From NCBI GenBank assembly GCA_002163155.1, contig MAAO01000008.1:124001-188000 (forward strand): DNA of 64,000 nucleotides, given 5' to 3'. Of this stretch, positions 1 to 7,436 are shown piece by piece. The notes under the pieces were generated by a model. The model was not told the DNA's origin. It saw only the letters and a program-made list of their open reading frames with translations, and made no database searches. Numbering within the stretch: the stretch's first letter is position 1; the number at the start of each line of letters is the position of its first letter. Made by a program: the position numbers and the translations under genes. Source of the DNA: Halobacteriovorax marinus (lineage in GTDB: Bacteria > Bdellovibrionota > Bacteriovoracia > Bacteriovoracales > Bacteriovoracaceae).

Positions 1-2574
1 TCAACGATAAAAGATCCACTACTTACAAGTGTACAATACCTTTCTAAGTCTCCAGTTATTTTTAGTTATATAGATTCAGCGAAGAAAGAAAAGAGATATT
101 ACCGAAAAAATGTTGAATCCTTCTTTTTAAATATTATTAAATCTAATAACACACTTATTAAATCTATATCCCTGGCAAATGAAAACGGTAAAAAAAGTAT
201 TAGTATAGTGGGAAATAAGAGATATAGACATAGTGAGACTTCCCTAGGAGATTCATCTATTTTCTTAAACTACATAGATAAGAACTTAACAATGGATTTA
301 AAACAGAATTCACACATTCAAAACTATATTTCTAATTTAAAAGCACACACTGACAATCCAGGGTACTTTACGCTCGGTATTTCTATCAATGAACCCCTTT
401 ATAATACCTTCGTAGGTCTTCTAACGATTACGTTTGATATTACTCAATTTCTTGACTATATAAAAGAATTTGAATTTAGACATGAAAATATATTCTATGC
501 ATTTAACAGCAATTTTATAATTCTTCAAAAGGGATACTCAGACAATGCTGTTATTAATGCTAAACATATACCTAAAAGCCCTATCGTTAATAAGCTCTCT
601 ATTACTGAGAGCAACAATTTACTTTTAGGGCTTCTTCCATTAAACCTCTACGATAATTCCAAAAAATCAATGCTTATAGTTGCCACAAGGTTTGATCCAC
701 AATTACTGGAAGACACAAATGAAAATTTCGATAATAATGTTCTCATTCTTGCCTTAATTTCATGTCTGTTAATTTTCATCGTGACCATAATATTTAACAG
801 AAACGTCATCTCCCCCATCATAAAGCTTTCAAAGTACTTTGAAGACTATGTTTCGCAAAATCGTACAAGTGACTTGCCTTGCCCAATCGTTAGCACCTCT
901 AGCGATGAGATAGGGATTCTTAACCAATCCTTAGTCAAGATGACACTTGGTTTAGATAACCTACAACAAACAAGAGATATATATGAAAAGAACCTAAGTG
1001 ACAAAATTTCTCAGAGTACGAAACAAATTGCAGATGAGAGAAAATTACTTCGTACAGTAATCGATGCTGACCCTACTTTAATTTTTGCCAAAAATAGAGA
1101 TGGCAAAATAATTTTTGCTAACCATTCATTTGCAAGCCTATATCAAGAAACAGTGGAAAATATTGAGGGTCTATACTTGCGAGACTTTCATCCACAAATC
1201 CAAGAAATTGATAAATTTTTAGAAACAGACAAAGAAGTAATTGAAAATCAAGTTGAGATTTATATTCCAGAACTCTGCCTTACTCGACATGACAAATCAA
1301 AGATTTGGCTCGAAATCATAAAAGTTCCTGTCTCACTTACAGATAATGAGCAATGTGTTCTTATAATTGCAGTAGATATTACACAATCACATAAAAATGA
1401 AGTTCTACTCACAAAAGCAAAGATTGAAGCAGAGAGAATTAGTTACTTAAAAACTCAATTCGTGGCCAACATGAGTCATGAAATACGAACTCCTCTAAAC
1501 TCAATTGTTGGATTTGGTAAAATACTACTAACTATGGCCAAAGAGTATGGTCTTGAAAAAGATGCTCTAAAGTATGTAAACAATATAGTTTCTAGTTCTA
1601 TTCATTTAAAAAGCCTCGTAGATCAAACTTTGGATTTAAGCAAGTTAGAAAGTTCTGGAAAAGATCTCATTATAGAAGAAATTTCTATTAAAAAATTAAT
1701 AGAACCAGTTTATGAAGTGGTCTCACAAGTGGCCCGTACAAAAAAAGTCACTTTCACTTGCGATTACGATAGTAATCAAGATTCGTTAATAACCACAGAC
1801 GTCACAAAACTTAGACAGACACTTATCAATTTAATTCACAACGCAATAAAGTTCACAACAAAAGGTAGGGAAGTTAAATTAAGCATCACTACTGAAGATA
1901 AATACATTATATTCAAAATCATAGATCAAGGGATAGGCATTGCTAAGACAGAAATGAGTGATATCTTTATGCCCTTTCACCAACTAGATGACTCTCTCAC
2001 AAAAGGACACGAGGGGGCTGGTTTAGGACTCGCTCTATGCAAGAAACTGATTGAAGCGCTACAAGGCGAAATATGGGTAGAGAGCGAATTAAATATTGGG
2101 TCACAATTTACCATTAAACTACCACAAAGCATTTGCTCAAATGAAAATGTCACAAAAGTAGAAAACAAAGATTATATTCCCTTAAATGACCCTTTCTTAA
2201 AAAAGGGTCAAATTGCATTAATCATTGATGATCATCCATTAAATCAAGAAATGCTAAAGGTCACATTAAATATGTTCGGTCTTGTAGTTCATCAAGCGTA
2301 TCGAGTCAAAGAAGGTATAACCGAAATCAAGCATAGAAAACCTGATATTATTTTCATGGACCTGCATATGCCCGACCTTGATGGATTTGAGGGAATTCAA
2401 CTAATTAGAAAAATGGAAGGTTTTAAAAAAATTCCTATAGTGCTAGTCACTGCAAATGTTTTATCAGAAACTAAAGAAAAGGCATTTCAATTGGGTGTTG
2501 AAGATTTTCTTGAAAAGCCTATAGATCATCAAAAGCTAAAAGTCATTCTTGAAAAGAAACTCGTTATGCTTTAA
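1..2574 (+). CDS. Hybrid sensor histidine kinase (5'-truncated by window edge)
   Basis: The reading frame is open from base 1, so the gene starts before the window; the GTG at 208 is only an internal codon. In order the visible part holds a probably periplasmic sensor region, a transmembrane helix at about nt 733-790, a HAMP-like linker, a PAS domain (about nt 1040-1390), HisKA with the phospho-acceptor His codon at 1477-1479 (motif MSHEIRTP), an HATPase domain with the N box NLIHNAIKF, DQGIGI and GAGLGLAL, and a C-terminal receiver whose Asp is at 2359-2361 (FMDLHMPD) followed by the usual EKP lysine. It therefore autophosphorylates and relays phosphate to its own receiver. The signal sensed is unknown. 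Its 3' end overlaps the next, convergent gene by 11 bp. Confidence 0.93.
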   Translation, partial: STIKDPLLTSVQYLSKSPVIFSYIDSAKKEKRYYRKNVESFFLNIIKSNNTLIKSISLANENGKKSISIVGNKRYRHSETSLGDSSIFLNYIDKNLTMDLKQNSHIQNYISNLKAHTDNPGYFTLGISINEPLYNTFVGLLTITFDITQFLDYIKEFEFRHENIFYAFNSNFIILQKGYSDNAVINAKHIPKSPIVNKLSITESNNLLLGLLPLNLYDNSKKSMLIVATRFDPQLLEDTNENFDNNVLILALISCLLIFIVTIIFNRNVISPIIKLSKYFEDYVSQNRTSDLPCPIVSTSSDEIGILNQSLVKMTLGLDNLQQTRDIYEKNLSDKISQSTKQIADERKLLRTVIDADPTLIFAKNRDGKIIFANHSFASLYQETVENIEGLYLRDFHPQIQEIDKFLETDKEVIENQVEIYIPELCLTRHDKSKIWLEIIKVPVSLTDNEQCVLIIAVDITQSHKNEVLLTKAKIEAERISYLKTQFVANMSHEIRTPLNSIVGFGKILLTMAKEYGLEKDALKYVNNIVSSSIHLKSLVDQTLDLSKLESSGKDLIIEEISIKKLIEPVYEVVSQVARTKKVTFTCDYDSNQDSLITTDVTKLRQTLINLIHNAIKFTTKGREVKLSITTEDKYIIFKIIDQGIGIAKTEMSDIFMPFHQLDDSLTKGHEGAGLGLALCKKLIEALQGEIWVESELNIGSQFTIKLPQSICSNENVTKVENKDYIPLNDPFLKKGQIALIIDDHPLNQEMLKVTLNMFGLVVHQAYRVKEGITEIKHRKPDIIFMDLHMPDLDGFEGIQLIRKMEGFKKIPIVLVTANVLSETKEKAFQLGVEDFLEKPIDHQKLKVILEKKLVML

Positions 2575-3352
2575 TTCTTAAACATTTAGCAATTTTCTTC
2601 AACAACACATCATGATCAATGGGCCTTGGAACATAATCGTTAACACCAAATTCAATTAGCTTTTTCACATTACTTAAATTTTCTTGCGAAGAGACTACGA
2701 TGACAGGCAATTCAGTTTTATTGTATTTCTTTCGAATGACTCGCAGGATATCATCTCCCTCTATTCTTGGAAGAATGTAATCTAACAGAATAAAATCGTA
2801 AGAGTGCTTTTTAATTTTAGAAATGCATTGAACACCATCTTCCGCTTCGTCAATTGTAATACCTTTTTTATTAAAATGGTTATTAAGAAAGTCTCTTAGA
2901 AAGGCCCTATTAATTTTTGCATCGTCTACAACAAGGACTCTAGAATGTACAAGAAGCTTACTTAAGTCGAGTTCACGGTTCTTTGCAGAGTGAACAAAAT
3001 TTAATAATTTATTTTCGATTTCATTTTCTTGCTCGTCTTCATAAATTTCTAAGTTACAATCTAACTCGGCCAAAGATGAAAAATGTGCAACTTTATCTGT
3101 CTTTGAGACAATACAAATTGGTACATTATTAAAATAGTCGCGTACATGATTGTACACTTGTAAAGCGTCAATAGAGTCCTGCTTATGTTCTATTATAATA
3201 ACGTTGAAACTTTGATTTTTTAGCATTGAAGTAGCACGACTAAACAAGTGAGTGGCAAGAAACTTATATTCTACTTCCTGAGAGAATTCCAAATGTATTT
3301 TTTTAAGAAACTCTGGGCTACCAATAGAGAGAACAAATTTATAATCAAACAC
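2564..3352 (-). CDS. Double-receiver response regulator with a degenerate first receiver
   Basis: This 262-residue protein has two receiver-like halves and no DNA-binding or enzymatic output domain. The second half (about 135-262) is near canonical: VLVVDD acidic pair, phospho-acceptor Asp191 in ILLDYILP and a Ser pair after strand 4. However, the conserved lysine is replaced by Arg243 (PRPID). The first half (about 1-120) lacks the acidic pair and carries Glu55 (IIIEHK) where the phospho-Asp should be, so it is probably not phosphorylatable and may mimic the phosphorylated state. The start is GTG at 3352, preceded by GAGG. The gene is convergent with the hybrid kinase and overlaps it by 11 bp. 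Partnership with that kinase is plausible but inferred from position only. Confidence 0.88.
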   Translation of the reverse strand: MFDYKFVLSIGSPEFLKKIHLEFSQEVEYKFLATHLFSRATSMLKNQSFNVIIIEHKQDSIDALQVYNHVRDYFNNVPICIVSKTDKVAHFSSLAELDCNLEIYEDEQENEIENKLLNFVHSAKNRELDLSKLLVHSRVLVVDDAKINRAFLRDFLNNHFNKKGITIDEAEDGVQCISKIKKHSYDFILLDYILPRIEGDDILRVIRKKYNKTELPVIVVSSQENLSNVKKLIEFGVNDYVPRPIDHDVLLKKIAKCLRIKA

Positions 3353-3473
3353 TAAAACCTCAACTTATTGAATCATTATTCTTATGATTATTTATCGGAG
3401 GAATAATTTATTTTAGAAGTTGATTAACCTAAATTAATCTATAAATTTTCATAAAATACGTATCAATGAAGAT

Positions 3474-5189
3474 CTACTTATAGACTCCAATTGCATCTTC
3501 AAAACTAATAGTTCTGCCTTTTGGCTTTTCATTTATAAGTCTAGCTTTCGGAGAACCAGCTTTATACAACCAATAACTTCTCTTTCGCTTCTTATTGAGC
3601 TTAGGAGCGCAAGCAATTTTTCCTTCTTTCTCAAGAAAAAGTAATTTATCATCTAAGAAATCAGCTAGTTCATCCATGGCCTCTTGAGGTGATAATTCAC
3701 CAGTAATCGCCTTAGGCATAGTCTTCCACCACCCTGGAGACATGAGAGGATAATCAGGAACATTTGTACCTGTTGGAGTCCAATAGTTTCTAGCATTACT
3801 ACGATAAAACTCAACTAACCCTCCCAATCTAGGAGACATGTCACTCATAACTTTAGAATTTAGATCTGATTTTCTAATTGGAGTTAAACCTACAATTGTT
3901 TTTTTAAGAGAAACTGTTTTAGAAACAACAAATTGAGCATAGAGCCATGCTGGTTTTACTTTTTCAAGTGGGGTAGATTTTAAAAATGTCCAAGATCCAG
4001 CATCTTGATAACCTAGCTTCATACCTTTTTGCCAATAAGCACCATGCGGGGATGGAGCGACTCTCCACTTTGGCGTTCCGTCGGGATAAACAATAGGTAG
4101 TCCCTTTTGGGTCAACGCACTCGTGAAGGCCGTATACCAAAATATCTGTTGAGCAATATTGCCTTTCTTTGAAAGAGCACCACTTTGAGTAAAGTTCAAT
4201 TTATTAGATCCAGGAGGTGCGTACTTCTTTAACCACTCTATGAATTTTGTAAGAGCATATACAGCGGCCGGTCCATTTGCTGCTCCTCCTCTCTCTACCG
4301 AAGCACCTACAGGACGACAATTCTCTACTCTAATCCCCCATTCATCTACAGGTGTACCATTAGGCAGACCCTTGTCTCCAGCGCCCGCCATTGAGAGCCA
4401 AGCATCGGAAAATCGCCATCCTAAAGAGGGACCTTGATATCCATAATCCATGTGCCCATAAACCTGTTGTCCATCGATGGATCCAACATGAATAGTAAAG
4501 AATTCAGCTATATCCTCATAGGCAGACCAATTAACAGGTATATTCAATTCATATCCATAGAGATCTCTAAATTTTCTCTTTAAATCAACTCTAGCGAACC
4601 AATCTGCTCGGTACCAATACAAATTGGCAAATTGTTGATCAGGAAGTTGGTAGAGAATTCCATCAGGACCAGTTGTAAATTTTAAACCAATAAAATCATC
4701 TAAGTCCAAAGTTGGTAAGGTGACTCTTCGCCCTTCTTTTTTCATAAATACAGATAAAGGTCTAACTCTTTGTGATCTAAAGTGAGTTCCAATCAGGTCA
4801 CTATCATTTATATATGCATCATAGATATATATTCCTTTTTTAAACTGAGTTTCAATTTTTCTTACAACATCATCCTCACCAGTAGTCTCATGAATAACAG
4901 ATATTCCTGTAATCTCTTTAAATGCCTTTGCTAGGACTTTGGCTTCATATATATGTGTGTCAATACGTTCAGAGATAACATGAATAGTAGTACCTCTATA
5001 GGGTCTAGAGGCCTTAATAAACCAATCGAGTTCCTTTATTTGCTCTTTCTTTGAAAGAGTAGATGGTGAAAATTCATTTTCAATCCAAAATAAAGCCCGC
5101 TTCTTAAACTTCTTTTCAGTACTCTGTGAAAAAGCAGTAGTCATAAAGAATATACAAATCATCAAAATTAAATTTCTATGAGCATACAT
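3474..5189 (-). CDS. Large periplasmic solute-binding protein, resembles glycerol/sugar-binding GlpV type
   Basis: This 571-residue protein has a signal peptide (about 1-21, cleaved near AFS-Q) and the length and style of extracellular solute-binding family 1 proteins. The N-terminal stretch, with ENEFSPSTLSKKEQ and a WFIKA segment, resembles the large glycerol or carbohydrate binding proteins called GlpV in rhizobia and pseudomonads. That comparison is from memory. Such proteins normally feed an ABC importer, but no permease or ATPase gene lies nearby. The start at 5189 has a GGGGTG ribosome site. It lies 24 bp downstream of a second binding-protein gene on the same strand, so the two are probably co-transcribed. 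It could import through a distant transporter or act as a sensor ligand carrier. Confidence 0.75.
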   Translation of the reverse strand: MYAHRNLILMICIFFMTTAFSQSTEKKFKKRALFWIENEFSPSTLSKKEQIKELDWFIKASRPYRGTTIHVISERIDTHIYEAKVLAKAFKEITGISVIHETTGEDDVVRKIETQFKKGIYIYDAYINDSDLIGTHFRSQRVRPLSVFMKKEGRRVTLPTLDLDDFIGLKFTTGPDGILYQLPDQQFANLYWYRADWFARVDLKRKFRDLYGYELNIPVNWSAYEDIAEFFTIHVGSIDGQQVYGHMDYGYQGPSLGWRFSDAWLSMAGAGDKGLPNGTPVDEWGIRVENCRPVGASVERGGAANGPAAVYALTKFIEWLKKYAPPGSNKLNFTQSGALSKKGNIAQQIFWYTAFTSALTQKGLPIVYPDGTPKWRVAPSPHGAYWQKGMKLGYQDAGSWTFLKSTPLEKVKPAWLYAQFVVSKTVSLKKTIVGLTPIRKSDLNSKVMSDMSPRLGGLVEFYRSNARNYWTPTGTNVPDYPLMSPGWWKTMPKAITGELSPQEAMDELADFLDDKLLFLEKEGKIACAPKLNKKRKRSYWLYKAGSPKARLINEKPKGRTISFEDAIGVYK

Positions 5190-5213
5190 TTCAGCACCCC
5201 TATTTATACATAC

Positions 5214-5933
5214 TCATTTATTCGAGTGATAGGCTACAGTCTTAAGATATTTATTGCGTATTCTCTCAATTGTCCCATCTTTATACATTCTAGTTAATAC
5301 ATCATTCATCACTTTTACTATTTTTGGATCAAGATTTTTATTACAAGCTAGTGCACGAAGTGATTTCCTAAATATAATTTTTTTCCGAATACTAACTCCT
5401 GTTCTTCCCGCGAGAAAAGGTGCAGCTAATGAATCCGATGCCCAGTATTTAAATCTTTTAGATCGAAGTTTTCTTGCATTCAGAATTTCATTATGGGCCT
5501 CTTCGACCTGCAATCCTCTATTTTTCAAGTACGTTATATCAGAACTACCAAGCAAGACCCCAATCACTGCCTGTCCAACATCATCTAATACAGTTATATC
5601 TACTTTCGAATTCTCTAGAGTGAAAATAGCTGATTGTGATATAAAAATGGGTCCAATCCACGAGAATTCACTCTCCCTCTTCTGTGACCTTTGAATGGGA
5701 AAGGCACAGGAAGACAGACTAATCTGAGCTTGATGAATAGCTCTTGCGTTGGGTGTAAGTAAAAGCTCCGCCTTAATTTTTGATCTAAGAAAGAGCTCAT
5801 TTAAAATATCAACTGCAATACCTGACTCACCATTATTCATGACATAGGGAGGAAGCTCTGAGGTATAGATAGTAAGATCTGCTCGAGATGAAATCGAGGA
5901 AAAAAGAAATAAAAACATTACAATTTTTAACAT
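5214..5933 (-). CDS. Periplasmic binding protein, SBP_bac_3 / amino-acid-binding type
   Basis: A 239-residue exported protein with a signal peptide ending near SSRA (about residue 18). The first mature strand (LTIYTSELPPYVM) and the following GIAVDIL are the usual opening of family 3 (PBP2-fold) binding proteins. The C-terminal segment has the typical MYKDGTIERIRNKY motif. The likely ligand is a small polar solute such as an amino acid, but the sequence does not say which. AGGAAG precedes the ATG at 5933. It is the first gene of a probable two-gene unit with the large binding protein downstream. No transporter components adjoin it, so a sensing role is possible. Confidence 0.8.
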   Translation of the reverse strand: MLKIVMFLFLFSSISSRADLTIYTSELPPYVMNNGESGIAVDILNELFLRSKIKAELLLTPNARAIHQAQISLSSCAFPIQRSQKRESEFSWIGPIFISQSAIFTLENSKVDITVLDDVGQAVIGVLLGSSDITYLKNRGLQVEEAHNEILNARKLRSKRFKYWASDSLAAPFLAGRTGVSIRKKIIFRKSLRALACNKNLDPKIVKVMNDVLTRMYKDGTIERIRNKYLKTVAYHSNK

Positions 5934-6081
5934 ATCTACTTCCTAAAGATAAAATACAGATAAAAATGGAAAACAGAACAGATATTCAATTAATTCCTAA
6001 GAAAACTTCTACACTATTTTAATTCCACAATTACAAAGATTTAGTATGAAATCATGAGGATGTATTGTTACTTCCATGAGC

Positions 6082-6534
6082 TTAAGAAACCTTCTTCAAT
6101 CCCTGCAGAGCTAAGTTCATATTTTTAAGCCTCTTTGTTACCAATCTAGTAATGTTCAAAACAAGCAAAGAAAACACTTTAGGATTCTTATGATAGAACG
6201 AATAAAAATCTTCATATTTAATTATGAGAACATCTGCACTCTTCTTACAAATAATATTTGCAGTACGCTCAGTTTCATTAATGAGAACAAGCTCTCCAAA
6301 TATATCACCACTCTTTATAGTTGTAATATGGTGATTTTCGTTTCCATCAAAAACAGAAATATCAGCAACACCAGAAAGCATGATACAAATATCTGTACTC
6401 ACATCTCCCTGCTTTATGATGAGATCATCTGGCTCATACGATGCAACAAGACAATGCTTAACGATATTTTCTATTTCTGTGTCGTAAATTTCATAGAAAA
6501 GGCTACAACCTTTTACAAGACTAACCATTGACAT
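6082..6534 (-). CDS. Cyclic-nucleotide-binding-domain protein (stand-alone Crp-type sensor fold)
   Basis: This 150-residue protein is essentially one cNMP-binding beta-roll. It has the phosphate-binding-cassette pattern GDIFGELVLINETERTANI, in which the FGE and the Arg before Thr-Ala match residues that contact cyclic nucleotide phosphate in Crp-family proteins. There is no helix-turn-helix, so it is not a transcription factor of the usual kind. Its ATG follows immediately after the TAA of the MotA-like gene with no spacer, showing tight coupling. The inference is a cytoplasmic regulator that couples a nucleotide signal to the MotA/MotB-like channel. The ligand could be cAMP, cGMP or none. 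Confidence 0.85.
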   Translation of the reverse strand: MSMVSLVKGCSLFYEIYDTEIENIVKHCLVASYEPDDLIIKQGDVSTDICIMLSGVADISVFDGNENHHITTIKSGDIFGELVLINETERTANIICKKSADVLIIKYEDFYSFYHKNPKVFSLLVLNITRLVTKRLKNMNLALQGLKKVS

Positions 6535-7431
6535 TTATGAGGCCTTTTTTAATTGTTTATCAATCTGAGTTCGAATCTCCTTCACTTCTGAAATCAATTC
6601 AGGAATCGCTTGGTATAGACCTTGTTCAATATTCTGATGTCCATGAAAAGTTATCCAAATATTTTCAAAGCATTTTGATAATTTCTTAAAAGTTTTATTG
6701 CGAAGACCACGTACAGGTGCCAAAGTATTTAACATTGTCATAATCACAGAAAACAAAATACCTGCAATTGAAGTTTTCATGGCAAAGGTGACACTTAAAA
6801 CAAAATTAGTAAGTACATCACCTGACTTTTCTAAATCACTAAAGTCTATATTTGCAATTTCTGGTAGGGCCATACTAATACCTATAAATGTTCCAAAAAT
6901 TCCAAAGACAACGAAAATACTCGGTAAAATATCATTCAAACGTGAAATAGGAGCGATAGGTAGAATACCAAATATTTTAGTCCAGTTTTCATCTTGCTCT
7001 AATATTCTCTCAGTAAGCTCCGCATAGTTTGGAGGGTATTTAGACTGTAAAGTAGTAGATTCCAGAGCGATTGCATGAAAGAGTCCCTTTTCACCAGAGA
7101 TAAACTCTCTTAGAGAAACAACATTTTCAGAATTGTATTCACTCTTTCCTTTGTCTTTGCCTTTCTTAGTTCTACGCACTGAACGTGATGGAAGTTTATC
7201 TTTGATGGATGCTAATAACTCTTCAATATATTCAGGAATATCGACATTATCTCTCTCCTGTTTTTCTGAAAGGGACTTCTCAATCTCACTTACAAAAGAA
7301 GAAAAGTATCGATCCTCTCTCAAGCTTTTTCGATAATTTGACCAACGAAAGAGCAGACCAAACACCAACATTCCTCCCATAAACTCAATGAGATAATTAG
7401 ATAAAAAGTAAAGTACAATATTCATAGTCAT
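6535..7431 (-). CDS. MotA/TolQ/ExbB-like proton channel subunit
   Basis: A 298-residue membrane protein with an N-terminal helix (about 4-29) and two further helices at about 170-190 and 208-236. The motif LPSIFVVFGIFGTFIGI resembles the channel helix of MotA/TolQ/ExbB proteins, including ZorA of Zorya. Between helices 1 and 2 lies a cytoplasmic insert with a strongly basic patch around 86-95 (RRTKKGKDKGK). Expected role: forms a proton pathway with the MotB-like partner. Its ribosome site (TAGGA) overlaps the partner's stop codon, which lies 5 bp upstream, so the two are translationally coupled. It lacks a long coiled-coil tail and is not a typical flagellar MotA. Confidence 0.82.
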   Translation of the reverse strand: MTMNIVLYFLSNYLIEFMGGMLVFGLLFRWSNYRKSLREDRYFSSFVSEIEKSLSEKQERDNVDIPEYIEELLASIKDKLPSRSVRRTKKGKDKGKSEYNSENVVSLREFISGEKGLFHAIALESTTLQSKYPPNYAELTERILEQDENWTKIFGILPIAPISRLNDILPSIFVVFGIFGTFIGISMALPEIANIDFSDLEKSGDVLTNFVLSVTFAMKTSIAGILFSVIMTMLNTLAPVRGLRNKTFKKLSKCFENIWITFHGHQNIEQGLYQAIPELISEVKEIRTQIDKQLKKAS

Positions 7432-7436
7432 TTTTC

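Noticed and set aside
208-210. GTG as the start of the first kinase
   Set aside because: The frame is open from base 1 with matching sensor-like sequence, so the real start lies before the window.
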